From Xestospongia bergquistia (lineage: Eukaryota > Porifera > Demospongiae > Haplosclerida > Petrosiidae): 64,000 bases of DNA. Position 1 is the stretch's first letter. Every line of letters starts with the position of its first letter. Of this stretch, positions 15,847 through 27,791 are shown one piece after another. The stretch lies in the NCBI GenBank assembly GCA_963965975.1, contig OZ014424.1, positions 5,228,380 to 5,292,379 on the forward strand. The letters are read 5' to 3'. The notes under the pieces were generated by a model. That model ran no database searches and was not told where the DNA came from. It saw only the letters and a program-made list of their open reading frames with translations. Made by a program: the position numbers and the translations under genes.

Positions 15847-18208
15847 AGTCACAAACCTGGCCTCTTTAAAATCAGTGGCCACACCCCAACTTAATTATTA
15901 ATTATTTAGAGGCATGGCTCAATGTCTGTACTTTTAATGCAAAATTTAAATTTGAAAATAAACACCTTCATATAACTAATATTGAACTGGTATTTCAGAT
16001 GGGTTTTGATCCTCTTCATTCTCAGACTGATGCAACAGACAGATCATCAGTCTGAGACTGATGATACTCATCCTCAGACTGATAATACTCATCCTCAGAC
16101 TTATTTGTAGTTCTTCAGTCTCTGACTAATGCTGGTTGCATAATAAAATGTTATGACATTATATCATTGGATTTTCATACAAGAAAAATGATTTTATTGC
16201 AAAAAAACGTATACAAACGTCGACAGAGAGATTATAACAAACTATTTTACTAGTATATAACTACATAGGTCCTTGTTAAGTTATATTAGTAACTGCTCTC
16301 TAATGTTTTGTTAGATTTTAAAAAAATTTAATAACATTCCTTGTTTTACTCTATACTGGAGAGAAGCCTTGTGCTAATAGAGAGAACAGCTGTAATATCT
16401 TGTCAGTCACAACTCAAGTGGATAAAGAGCAACATTAACTATACTATGACCGAGTTGACACAGCCTTGACTAGTTTTCCTTAGATACCTTCCCAGTAGTT
16501 ATTTAAGATTATAAAAAACAACAACAACAATAAATAGATTAAAAATTAAAAAAAAAACCCTTGGTGTTGCCCAAACGATTCCTACTCGCTCACCCACTCA
16601 GGCTTCCACTTAGGCTCCAGGATTCCCTGCTATTGCTAGCTGGGACCGCCACCTGGCTTGGTAACCCTCGTCTTCGCGAGGTAATCCTGGCTGGAGCATC
16701 GCCCTAACTTAAAACCAGCCGTACGGGATTCCAGCTCTTAGGGAATTTCGCATTCAGGAACCGGGAACTACAAATACACCAGCCTCATCTCGTTTAAAGG
16801 GAGACTACCAGCCCTATCCTAGTCGGCCTTTCGGATACTCCGTAGAGTATGCTGGTAACCATCTCAGAGGTCTGATGCATTGCAGAACGCTGGCCCACAA
16901 CACACTGGCACTCATGACTGTTTTGGTTTCCTTTTATATGTACTTACGATTTTGTATTCAGGCTCTTGTGGGGCGCGGTGTGTACCGGCTATGAATCTCA
17001 TTAATGCTTGTGACTGAGCACATCGGTGAACTAAAAAGACTGCTTAAATAATTAAGACTATATTATTAATTCTATACTCAATAATTTATTTTATCATAAA
17101 ACAATAAATAAATAAGCTTCATAAATAACATTTTGTCTTAATATTTTAAAATATAACATCTAGCTATAAGTTCAACAGGAGTACGATCAGGTTCTCATCA
17201 ATGTTTCTAATACTCTACTCTCCTCTGGAATAATCCCCAAATATCTTAACATTTTTAACCAAGTAATTAAACACCATGATTTAAAAGACCACCACCTGAA
17301 ATAAATAAATCTAATAGTAGTTCTCTTATTAAAGATATCTTTAATTTAAGATCTATATTAAAGACCTACCATATTCTCAAGTCAAAACTTCTGAGGCTAA
17401 TCCACATTTTAATGGAATAACTCCGTGATTGAGACTGATGACTAGAGCAATGATGATAACCTTCTATTGCTCTGAGGAAGGGGAGGAGGGAGAGAGATTA
17501 AAGTAGAAAGAAAGAAGGAAAAATATAATCAAGAGAACACCATTATATATATTACTCAGCGTACATTCTTGCCATAATTGTAAATCTGTTCACAGGAGTC
17601 CCTAATTCTCGATTAATACTGCGCAATAAATTCATGTTTCTAAATAAATGTGTCATTACTAATTTTTGGACAGAATATCTATCAAAATTTGAACTCTTTA
17701 CCTAAATACAAGCATCATTGAAGAGGGTAAAGTACGTAGTATTGATATTACATCCTCCATACGATTATTAAATGTATCCTTTACTCGAAGTACATCTTGT
17801 CGAGTAAGTGCAGCTGAATTAAACATTCTACGATGAGTATCTAATGTACGACCAGTAACTATTAATGCAAATAGTTCATGATCTAGAGAGATAGATAAAG
17901 GATGAATGAAAAAATAAATAAATACATGAATGAGTTGTAGTAACCTTCTACTCCCAACTGTTTACAATAATGTTTTAAACTTTGTAAATCATGTTGGATT
18001 GTTGATTTCCACACACCACAGAATGCAAGTCTAGTTCTGAGATAGTAGTTAGTAATATAGGAGATCATCATTATAGACTTACTCTTCCTTTAATGGAGCA
18101 TATAGACCGTGATCTAACAAACAAACTTCTACACCATTCAGAGGAGATTTACGAACTAAAACTGGAGAGGGAGAGAGAGAGAGAGAGAGAAAGAGAAAGG
18201 GAGGGAGG

Positions 18209-18247
<39 letters not shown>

Positions 18248-18579
18248 TTCTAAAAGATGAAATGATTTTAATTTACCATTTCCAGGATGAGGGTCACCAT
18301 GAACAAAACCAGTAAAAAACAGCTGATAAGAAAAAGCCCTTGTAATTTTTTCCGCTACTTCAGCTAATGATAAACCCCTCTCTTTAAGAGAAGAAATATC
18401 TGTTGCTTGACAGCCATCTATCCATTCTGTAGTAAGTACTCTCTACATGAAAGAATTACATTCATCTATTAGCTCATGTATCAATCCATTTGTCTATTCA
18501 TCCGTCCATTTGTCTATCCATCTGTCCATTTGTCTATTCATCTGTCCATTAACATACTTTACTTGTATATTTCCAATAA
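14731..18579. repeat. Segmental tandem duplication, block B (3,849 bp)
   Basis: Second copy of the block. It holds the NUP93 5' exons (14750-15846), the intergenic element and the 3' exons of the intact ADCK5 gene (17187-18558). It is 23 bases shorter than block A overall, through several indels near 16000-16560 and 17490. A one-step unequal exchange or template switch between an ADCK5 exon and a NUP93 exon, in an ancestor with the order ADCK5-NUP93, explains the arrangement. Confidence 0.93.
16550..17035 (-). other. GC-richer, hairpin-rich intergenic element, copy B
   Basis: Duplicate of the element at 12690-13170, carried along in block B. Most stems are preserved (CCTCG-TCTTCG-CGAGG, ATACTC-CGTA-GAGTAT). 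There are scattered substitutions, such as GCATCG for GCGTCG, and the right end differs (GACTGAGCACATCGG). It lies between the chimeric gene's start and the ADCK5 stop. Confidence 0.4.
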
Positions 18580-20047
18580 ACTTGTGGTACATGTACAAAT
18601 GGAAGATGACTTAATTGTCGAGCACATCGTTCCTGATTAATACCTTCATGTTCAAAATCTAACTCTTTTAACAAAGTCTCTTTGAGTTCCTTAAGAAAAG
18701 AATAAGTTATTAATAGACATAACAAATTATTAATAGACATAAATTATTAAAGGATATAACATATTATTAATAGACATAACAAGTTATTAATAGACATAAC
18801 AAATTATTAATAGACATAAATTATTAAAGGATATAACATATTATTAATAGACATAAATTATTAAAGGATATAACATCTTATTAATAGACATAACAAGTTA
18901 TTAATAGACATAACAAATTATTAATAGACATATCTAAATTAGGAGTAAATATGGTTGTATATAGAGCAACAAATTATACCACAAAATTATTCTCATTCAT
19001 GTGGTGAAATTTTAACTAGTAGGAGGAGCCCCTATTAATACAACTAATTATTACACAATCTTTAGTGTTTAAGTGTGTATGTTTGGTGGAGCTCTTAATC
19101 GAGTGGAGTTTATACTTACATCAAGTACCCACGAGAAAGTAAACCTGGGATGCATCCAAGCTATGATTCGTAACAAGATCTTTATCGTCCAAATATCGCC
19201 ATCATATCGATCTCTCAAGTCAATATACTGGACTTTAACAGCCACTGGTTTTCCCTCGTCAGTTTTAGCTTTATATACTTGGGCCAAGCTTGCTGCAGCT
19301 ACAGGCTGCCTGTTAAATTCAGTGAATATATCATTAGGAGTTTGTTGAAAGTCTTCCTTGAAAAGCATCTCCAACTGTTTAGGGGTGTGGCTTAAAGGGG
19401 AGTGGTCACATAGATACTGGACTTACTTCTTTCTCCTCTCGTACTAGTACCTAAAAATGGATTGTAACTTTGATAAATGGATTAATAAAGTAAAATGGAT
19501 TCATGGATATCATTTAAAAGGATACATAGGTAATTAAATGGACAGGTGTATATAAATGATGCATACCTTGTTAAGTAATACTTTTAATGTATCAATATAC
19601 TGACGAGGGAGAATTTGGTTAAAGGATCCCAAACCTTGTCCCAATTTTATGTACAGTCCACCATTTGCCATAGCTCCTGCAACAATGCGATCAGCTGCAC
19701 GCTGATGACAGGGTCCAACTATTTCATTATAATCCGGGTTATCCTGAAATATGAGGGGCGCGACTACTCAATCTTTATAAGACAATAAAAACTTACATCA
19801 TCAACTCCCCGTAATGTCCACCAGTAGTCAAGAGAAATAGTAATACCAACAGTTGCTGATCTGGAATTGTAAATAAATTTAAAGAGTATTGTTCATTGAG
19901 TTACAATTGGTACCTCAGAAATCGATTTATGCCACCTAAATGTACTCGCATCTTTCTTCTCGTGATATCATCCGATTTCCAATAATATGTGGCACTTCCA
20001 GTCGCTGATAGCAACAAAAGACCTCCCATGACTCCTCTTAATCGCAT
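17187..20047 (-). CDS. ADCK5: ADCK5-like atypical kinase (UbiB/ABC1 family)
   Basis: Thirteen exons: 20047-19914, 19860-19797, 19743-19567, 19450-19427, 19374-19120, 18689-18558, 18442-18277, 18161-18083, 18030-17945, 17882-17702, 17639-17556, 17471-17370, 17295-17187; 530 residues, all in phase (human ADCK5 is 580). Visible motifs: [12 protein letters not shown], the family KxGQ signature ([11 protein letters not shown], about residue 97), [18 protein letters not shown] with the ATP-site lysine at about 180, [17 protein letters not shown], catalytic HGDPHPGN (Asp about 312), LLDHGLY (about 334) and MLVFRNMN. The UbiB family acts on mitochondrial quinone and lipid metabolism; the exact role of ADCK5 is poorly known. 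The sequence follows ADCK5 rather than ADCK1 or COQ8. The exon starting 18030 needs the acceptor at CTAG|ACTTGC. An additional upstream exon coding a longer targeting peptide cannot be excluded. The gene is head to head with GMPR (123 bases). Confidence 0.92.
18700..18935. repeat. ATTAATAGACATAACAAATT-type minisatellite in an ADCK5 intron
   Basis: Direct repeats of TATTAATAGACATAACAA alternate with AAATTATTAAAGGATATAAC units across the intron between exons at 19120 and 18689. Confidence 0.85.
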
Positions 20048-20170
20048 ATTGTATGCAGAAAAGATTTCCTGCAAACAATGCCTCCCTCTAATGAGGTTAA
20101 AATATATTATTAGTGGGCGGAGCGAATATTTAAAATATAACAGCTGTGAAAAACACCTAGATTCAGAGAA

Positions 20171-21673
<1,503 letters not shown>

Positions 21674-21807
21674 AAACTCTAACCGTCTTTATCCCTGTGT
21701 CAAAATAGTATTTTATGCAATAAGAGGTGCGGATGTACACGGAATGTTATCCGGATGTGGGCGGAGATGCCACGTGTATAAAGGGGGTTGTACTACAGGC
21801 TAAAGCA

Positions 21808-22446
21808 ATGGAGTGTCTTATTGGAATAAAATGTGACGATTTCGTACTTTTAGCTCATGATAATTCAGCTGGACGGAGTGTCCTAGTAATGAAACAAAAC
21901 CAAGACAAAATATTCAAACTAGACGAGAAATTAGCAATGGTTGTGTGTGGTGATACTGGTGATACTGTCTACTTTGGAGAGTTTATACAGAAAAATCTTG
22001 CCTATTATCGTATCAGAAATGGTTATGCTCTTTCTCCTAGTGCAGCTGCTAGTTATACTCGTCACGAAATGGCCAAGAGATTACGACAGGCACCTAATCT
22101 CGTTAACCTCATAATGGGAGGTCATGACCCTAAAACTAACAAATGTTCCCTTTATTTTATGGACTATTTGGGAACGTTAGCGAGTGTTGAGTACACTGCT
22201 CATGGTTATGGTTCGTACTTTTCTCTTAGTGTACTTGATCGTTATCATCGCTCAGATATGACAAAAGATGAAGCTGAAGAATTGCTTTTGAAGTGTGTCT
22301 TAGAAATCCAGAAACGTTTAGTGATAAATCTTCCTTCGTTCAGTTTTTATTTCGTAGAGGAAACAGGAATTTCAGAAAAGAAAATGATAAACACTGAAGT
22401 GGCAAAAATAGAAGAGGAAGAGATGGAACAAGTCGTGTTTGCTTGA
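21808..22446 (+). CDS. PSMB2: 20S proteasome subunit beta type-2 (beta-4)
   Basis: A single uninterrupted 212-residue frame starting at ATG 21808 (MECLIGIK, cf. MEYLIGIQ in vertebrate PSMB2). Typical blocks: AGDT-like CGDTGDTVYFGEFIQKN, RNGYALSPSAAA, NLIMGGHDP, LYFMDYLGTLA, AHGYGSYFSLSVLDRY and KCVLEIQKRLVINLP. PSMB2 is one of the non-catalytic beta subunits of the 20S core; consistent with this there is no propeptide ending in Gly-Thr. The gene has no introns, unlike almost every neighbour, which fits a retroposed copy or complete intron loss. A longer reading frame back to 21727 would need a GTG start and has no counterpart in the family. Confidence 0.95.
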   Translation: MECLIGIKCDDFVLLAHDNSAGRSVLVMKQNQDKIFKLDEKLAMVVCGDTGDTVYFGEFIQKNLAYYRIRNGYALSPSAAASYTRHEMAKRLRQAPNLVNLIMGGHDPKTNKCSLYFMDYLGTLASVEYTAHGYGSYFSLSVLDRYHRSDMTKDEAEELLLKCVLEIQKRLVINLPSFSFYFVEETGISEKKMINTEVAKIEEEEMEQVVFA

Positions 22447-22688
22447 TACATTTTAACTTTATCAAAACATCAGTTTAGTAAGAAAATGAACATTGATGTT
22501 TGACTGTTTTATTAATAAGAGAAATATTAAATTATCATGACAGCTCATCATGGGTAATTATAAGGCAGCGTCTAGACAGTTTTTTGGGAAAGGGTTGTTT
22601 TCATACATGCACATCCTGTTTAGACTGAAAGTTTACTATAATTATAGAAGTGATATTACGCAGGATTTTGTTGTAAAGTTGATTCTAA

Positions 22689-23018
22689 ATGGAAGAATTT
22701 GCTGAAGAACAACAAGTAGACATTCGAGGAGAACCAATTCTTTATGAAGCCACCTGCTCAACTGAAGAATATTCACGTTATTTGCAAAAACGTGAAATCT
22801 GTGCTATTTTAGAAATATTTTTTTTTATTTGCTTGATCTTACTTTTAATTGTCATCTTACCACTTTTGCTCCTACCTTTAGTGCTCTGTCTCTGTAGACG
22901 AAGAATCAAGTCAGTAGCTGAAAAAAGACTCAAAAAATGGCGTCTTTATGTTACCAATGAAAACATATACTATTCTACTCATGCACTAAATAATTATTGT
23001 ATAATTTTACTATGTTAA
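22689..23018 (+). CDS. Truncated paralog of the tandem membrane-protein family (copy 1)
   Basis: 109-residue frame. Residues 1-96 are nearly identical to copy 2 (MEEFAEEQQVD, RGEPILYEATCSTEEY, a hydrophobic segment of about 28 residues, CLCRRRIKSVAEKRL, KWRLYVTN). At about 22976 the sequence jumps from the shared YYS codons into what is 3' flanking DNA in copy 2 (compare 24382 onward). The C-terminal half is therefore deleted and replaced by a short unrelated tail. The TATAAAA found 40 bases before copy 2's ATG is altered here (TATAATTATAG). It is probably a dying gene, though it could still encode a one-pass membrane peptide. Confidence 0.6.
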   Translation: MEEFAEEQQVDIRGEPILYEATCSTEEYSRYLQKREICAILEIFFFICLILLLIVILPLLLLPLVLCLCRRRIKSVAEKRLKKWRLYVTNENIYYSTHALNNYCIILLC

Positions 23019-23435
23019 ATGTCATTATTAGTTTATTATAGTAATATGAAAACTTAGTAATTATTTGTCCCAAATACATGTCTAGGGACTCTACTCACTA
23101 TAGAGATAAAACTGTAACAATAATAACTTTAATTGTACTATGTCTGTATTGGGCGAATAGACTGGACTAGATCTATATAATAATATTTATCAGTGATTCC
23201 ACTAGAGTAAGTAGAATTTTCCCAACCACATACCAGTGAAATTCCTCTGTAATTAGTTAACCTTTGTACTTTGTACAACTCCCTAAAGTTTGACATCCCC
23301 CGAGCTAGAGCTATAAAATTTTAATAATAATAATAATTATTATTATAATTATATCACCCTCTGTAATTATTAATCACGTGTGTCATCTCCTGATTTTTAT
23401 GCCCCAAACGACTTCTGTGTAGTGTGTACGCATTC
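22977..23435. repeat. Flanking repeat of the membrane-protein array (first of three)
   Basis: The segment starting CTACTCATGCACTAAATAAT recurs at 24382-24845 and, shortened, at 26143-26440. It includes the shared blocks GTCCCAAATACATGTC, GACTGGACTAGATCTATA and CACGTGTGTCATCTCCTG. This shows that gene plus flank were duplicated together; no gene is seen inside it. Confidence 0.85.
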
Positions 23436-23527
23436 TTCATGGGTAATTATAAGGCAGTGTCTAGACAGTTTTTTGGGAAAGGGTTGTTTTCATACATGCA
23501 CATCCTGTTTAGACTAGAAGTTTACTA

Positions 23528-23534
23528 TATAAAA
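23528..23534 (+). promoter_or_regulatory. TATA box of membrane-protein copy 2
   Basis: TATAAAA 40 bases upstream of the ATG at 23574, in a flank shared with copy 1 where the same site is mutated. Confidence 0.55.
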
Positions 23535-23573
23535 GTGATATTACACAGGCTTTTGTTGTAAAGTTGATTCTAA

Positions 23574-24179
23574 ATGGAAGGATTTGCTGAAGAACAACAA
23601 GTAGACGTTCGAGGAGAACCAATTCTTTATGAAGCCACCTGCTCAACTGAAGAATATTCACGTTATTTGCAAAAACGTGAAATCTGTGCTATTTTAGAAA
23701 TATTTTTTCTTATTTGCTTGGCCTTAATTTTAATTGTCATCTTACCACTTTTGCTCCTGCCTTTAGTGCTCTGTCTCTGTAGACAAAGAATCAAGTCAGT
23801 AGCTGAAAAAAGACTCGAAAAATGGCGTCTTTATGTTACCAATAAAAACATATACTATTCCTATTTTCTCACTGGCTACAACAATTGGATCCGAGGAACC
23901 ATCACTTACGGTATTCCTCTAGCTAGTATTATATCAATACAAATCAAAGAAACCAGTGGTCTCAGTTGTTACACCTGTTGCACAGACAATTTGCCTGTAG
24001 TTGAAGTTGTAATGAAAAGGGGACACTATGCTAGACCAGTTGATAGACATTATATCCAACCTGCAGGTACGAGATTAGAAGACCTTTCCAGATCAATTGT
24101 ACTAATACTTGGTGTTGCCAGTCCACAGAGTTTTATTGATATTGTTCAAGGACAAATGATGAAGTTGAATTATAAATAA
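23574..24179 (+). CDS. Membrane protein with PH/GRAM-like cytosolic domain, tandem family copy 2
   Basis: Intronless, 201 residues. Order: a hydrophilic N-terminus with GEPILYEATCSTEEYSRYL; a strongly hydrophobic stretch at about 41-69 ending PLLLLPLVLCLCR, long enough for a hairpin or a single membrane span; then basic IKSVAEKRLEKWRLYVTNKNIYYSY and IPLASIISIQI. The latter resembles the beta-strand pattern of bacterial-type PH (bPH/DUF304) or GRAM domains, in which a 'renders visible T-x-x-x-I-x-Y' strand is followed by IPLxxIxxI. A small Cys cluster (SCYTCC) lies in the loop that is Cys-rich in copy 5. I do not recognise a named family; the PH-like assignment is a suggestion from pattern only. 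It belongs to a run of six related units at 22.6-27.6 kb. Confidence 0.8.
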   Translation: MEGFAEEQQVDVRGEPILYEATCSTEEYSRYLQKREICAILEIFFLICLALILIVILPLLLLPLVLCLCRQRIKSVAEKRLEKWRLYVTNKNIYYSYFLTGYNNWIRGTITYGIPLASIISIQIKETSGLSCYTCCTDNLPVVEVVMKRGHYARPVDRHYIQPAGTRLEDLSRSIVLILGVASPQSFIDIVQGQMMKLNYK

Positions 24180-24381
24180 TTGTAGAGAACACTCAGAACA
24201 GTTCCTTTTGTCTTGTTTTTTAAGTCATCAAAATGATTATAATATTTTGATAATTTTTTCATAGTCTTAGCATAATTTTGAATAAAGAATTCTTGTTGTT
24301 AATAGCTACACTACTACTAGTCATGTGATCTGACACCTCAATACTAGTAGTATGGAATAGATGATATTGTATCATGATTTC

Positions 24382-24845
24382 TACTCATGCATTAAATAAT
24401 TATTGTATAATTTTACTATGTTAAATGTCATTATTAGTTTATTATAGTAATATGAAAACTTAGTAATTATTTGTCCCAAATACATGTCTGTATAGTTAGG
24501 GATTCTACTCACTATAGAGACAGAACTGTAATAATAATAACTTTAATTGTACTATATCTGTATTGAGCGAATAGACTGGACTAGATCTATATAATAATAT
24601 TTATCAGTGATTCCACTAGAGTAAGTAGAATTTTCCCAACCACATACCAGTGAAATTCCTCTGTAATTAGTTAACCTTTGTACTTTGTACAACTCCCTAA
24701 AGTTTGACATCCCCCGAGCTAGAGCTATAAAATTTTAATAATAATAAAAATAATTATTATAATTATATCACCCTCTGTAAGTATTAATCACGTGTGTCAT
24801 CTCCTGATTTTTATGCCCCAAACGACTTCTGTGTAGTGTGTACGC
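24382..24845. repeat. Flanking repeat of the membrane-protein array (second of three)
   Basis: Near-identical to 22977-23435, here following the intact copy 2 and preceding degenerate copy 3. Confidence 0.85.
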
Positions 24846-24881
24846 ATTCTTTAATAATATACCTTGTAAGCTGCTTACCAC

Positions 24882-25330
24882 ATGGAAGGATTTGCTGATA
24901 TCGATGCGCAGCGAGTAGATTCGCAGGGAGAACCAATTCTTTACGAGGCAATTTGCCAGACTGAAGATTAATATACTCGATATTCAGTGAAATACTTACC
25001 TGTACTTTGATTGTGATTGTTGTTGCTTTTTGGATATTCATCATTCCACTTCTACTCCTACCTGTTATCATAAATCGTTGTAGGCCAAGATTAGAATCCA
25101 GTCAGAATCTCAAGAAGTAGTCAAATATTGTCGACTTTACATGACTGATAAATATATATATATATATACTACTCTTATTACTCTCGACTAAATGGTACTA
25201 CAATGGTTATACCTGTGGCTGATATTAATACCATAACAGTCAACGAACCATGTGGTGAGTATAGTGAATGTTGCAGATGTTTTTCCTATTCATGTATATT
25301 ATGTCTATGTGATATCGATGACGTAATCTT
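24882..25330 (+). pseudogene. Degenerate membrane-protein paralog (copy 3)
   Basis: Starts MEGFADIDAQRVDSQGEP like copy 5, but reaches a TAA at 24969-24971 after 29 codons. Remnants of the hydrophobic segment (ATTCCACTTCTACTCCTACC), of KYCRLYMTDKY and of the CGEYSECCRC-like Cys loop follow in shifted frames up to about 25330. Closest in sequence to copy 5 (26465). Confidence 0.8.
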
Positions 25331-25417
25331 TACTGTTTAACACCTATTTATATGTTTATGGTAGTTGCTGTTTGTAGTTTGTAATACATACGTCAATGAG
25401 AAATTAATGTTAAGTAT

Positions 25418-25950
25418 ATACCGAGAACAACAAGATGTTCAAGGAGAACCATTTCTTTCTGAAGCAACATATTTAACTGAAGAATATGCATGTTGTTTGG
25501 AAAAGCACAATCTCTTTGCATATACACAACTGCCTGGGTCTTGATTTCAATTATCTGGTTTTTGAAGTTCTTTTACTCCTATCTTTAATGCTATGTCTCT
25601 GTGGACGAGAAGTCAAGTCAGACACTAAAGAAACTCTCAATAAATGATGTCTTTATGTCACCAACACAAACTTATATTATTCTAATAATAATAGCAACAA
25701 CAATAATCATACTATATGTATGATTATTGTAGTATTCCTCTAGCTAGTATAATTAGATTGATACAAATCAGAGAAACCAGTGGTCTCAGTTGTAACTTGT
25801 AACTACACCTGTTGCACAGACAATTTGCCTATAGTTGAAGTTGTAATGAATAGGGGACAATATGCTAGACCAGTTAATAGGACTTATATCCAAGCTGCAT
25901 ACTGGTGTTGCCAATCTACAGAGTTTCATTGATGGACATTGAGTTATAAA
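25418..25950 (+). pseudogene. Degenerate membrane-protein paralog (copy 4)
   Basis: Contains recognisable pieces of copy 2: EQQDVQGEPFL, TEEYACCLEKHN, CLCGREVKSDT, then stops and frameshifts, and later IRETSGLS, CCTDNLPIVEVVM and ARPVNRTYIQAA. No ATG or continuous frame remains. The 3' flank matches that of copy 2. Confidence 0.8.
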
Positions 25951-26142
25951 TAATAGTAGGGAACACTCAGAACAGTTCCTTTTGTCTTGTTTTTTAAGTC
26001 ATCCAAATGATTATAATTTTTCATAGTCTTAGCATAATTTTGAATAAAGAATTCTTGTTGTTAATAGCTACACTACTACCAGTCATGTGATCTGACACCT
26101 CAATACTAGTAGTATGGAATAGATGATATTGTATCATGATTT

Positions 26143-26440
26143 CTACTCATGCATTAAATAATTATTGTATAATTTTACTATGTTAAATGTCATTATTAGT
26201 TTATTATAGTAATATGAAAACTTAGTAGTTATTTGTCCCAGATACACGTCTATGGATTCTACTTACTATAGAGACAGAGCTGTAACAATAATAACTTTAA
26301 TTGTACTATGTATTGAGCAGTTAGGTATTTCCTAATTGGGCATAGTCACGATTCCGCTTGAGTAAGTGCATACTAGTGGATTCCTTCATAATTAGTTAAC
26401 CTTTGTATAAAAGTTTGGCGTCGTCACCTACCTCGAATAT
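26143..26440. repeat. Flanking repeat of the membrane-protein array (third, shortened)
   Basis: Begins like 22977 and 24382 (CTACTCATGCATTAAATAAT...), keeps AACTTAGTAGTTATTTGTCC, then diverges before the promoter of copy 5. Confidence 0.75.
26406..26412 (+). promoter_or_regulatory. TATA box of membrane-protein copy 5
   Basis: TATAAAA 53 bases upstream of the ATG at 26465, at a position comparable to the TATA box of copy 2. Confidence 0.55.
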
Positions 26441-26464
26441 ATCTCGTAATCGTAGATACCACAT

Positions 26465-27061
26465 ATGGAAGGATTTGCTGAAGCACAGCGAGTAGATTCG
26501 CGGGGAGAACCAATTCTTTATGAGGGAACGTGCCAGACTGAAGAATATGCTCTATATTTAAGAAAGCTTTTTACCTGTGGTTTGATTGGAATCTTTATTG
26601 CTTTTTGGATATTCATCATTCCACTTCTACTCCTGCCAATTATCTTATATCTCTGCAAGCCAAAAATCGAGTCAGTATCTCAAGAAGCAGTCAAATATTG
26701 GCGACTTTACATGACTGATAAACATATATACTACTCTTATTACTCTCGACCAAATGGTACTACAATGGTTATTCCTCTGGAAGACATCAAGTCCATAACT
26801 TTCAATGATCCATGTGGTGACTGTGAGTGTTGCAGATGTTGTTCCTGTTGCTGTGCGTCATGTACACCGGATTACATTAACATAATTCGAATCAGTATGA
26901 AATTTGGGAAATATGGGAGATCAGTTAACCGCTATCACTACACCTCAAATGTGCAAATACCAGGTGCTGCTAATGCAGAGAGTTTCGTTGAGGCTGCACT
27001 AGGGCAAATGGCCAGGTTGGGAAATCCTCAGTATAAACATCCTGCAGATTTGAACCTTTAA
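26465..27061 (+). CDS. Membrane protein with PH/GRAM-like domain and extreme Cys cluster (copy 5)
   Basis: Intronless, 198 residues, same plan as copy 2: MEGFAEAQRVDSRGEPILYE, hydrophobic segment at about 42-66 (FIAFWIFIIPLLLLPIILYL), then KYWRLYMTDKHIYYSYYS and MVIPLEDIKSITF. It differs in a loop at about 118-135 where ten of some seventeen residues are cysteine (CGDCECCRCCSCCCASC). Such a cluster in a cytosol-facing or membrane-proximal loop suggests palmitoylation or metal binding; nothing in the sequence decides between them. The C-terminus (NIIRISMKFGKYGRSVNRYH, then AESFVEAALGQMARL) aligns with copy 2. The family is not one I can name. Confidence 0.8.
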   Translation: MEGFAEAQRVDSRGEPILYEGTCQTEEYALYLRKLFTCGLIGIFIAFWIFIIPLLLLPIILYLCKPKIESVSQEAVKYWRLYMTDKHIYYSYYSRPNGTTMVIPLEDIKSITFNDPCGDCECCRCCSCCCASCTPDYINIIRISMKFGKYGRSVNRYHYTSNVQIPGAANAESFVEAALGQMARLGNPQYKHPADLNL

Positions 27062-27076
27062 ACCATCTGTATAATT

Positions 27077-27107
<31 letters not shown>

Positions 27108-27282
27108 GGCATATTTTGTAACGTTTTTTAAGATAATATTGTACAACCAGCCAGTAAGAACATACACCAATATGTCTATTATTTTCTTAAAGTTGCTAGC
27201 ATTCCATTCATATATGTTAATAGTAGTTGCTGTTTGTACTTTGTAATACATACTTCAAATTCAATGAGAAATTAATGTTAAG

Positions 27283-27560
27283 AATTTGCTAAGAACAACA
27301 AGATGCTCAAGAAGAACCAATTCTTTATGAAGCAACATATTTAACTGAAGAATACACATGTCATTTGGAAAAACACAATCTCTTAGAATACGCAGCTGCC
27401 TGGGTCTTGATTTCAATTATCTGTTTTTTGAAGTCCTTTTACTCCTATCTTCCAATGCTATATCTCTTTGGACAAGAAGTCAGTCAGACACTAAAGAAAC
27501 TCTCAAGAAATAATGTCTATATCACCAACATAAAACTTATATTCTAATAGCAACGATAAT
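27283..27560 (+). pseudogene. Degenerate membrane-protein paralog (copy 6)
   Basis: Sequence beginning CTAAGAACAACAAGATGCTC shows the remnant EEPILYEATYLTEEYTCHLEK, hydrophobic remnants and then stops. It is closest to copy 4, which has the same TYLTEEY variant. A 60-codon frame at 27365 is a fragment of this, not a gene. Confidence 0.75.
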
Positions 27561-27791
27561 TATAGCTGGACCTAATACTCAATTTAGTTTCCTTGACACT
27601 ATCTGACGTCACACATTCACAATTTTGTATTATTGTCAGTACTAATTTTTAGAAAGTACTCTAAATCTATCATATTAAATATTATTTATACAACAAAAAG
27701 ACAATAAATGACAACATGTTATTACTAACAAATGGTTAAAAATAATCATATTAAAGACACAATCAAGTAAAACAAATAGAGATTTTGGTTC

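Noticed and set aside
21727..21807. 27-residue N-terminal extension of PSMB2
   Set aside because: It would need a GTG start and has no counterpart; the family starts at ME-LIGI.
23018..23573. Downstream exon completing membrane-protein copy 1
   Set aside because: The sequence after 22976 is homologous to the non-coding 3' flank of copy 2, so the C-terminal half is deleted rather than spliced.
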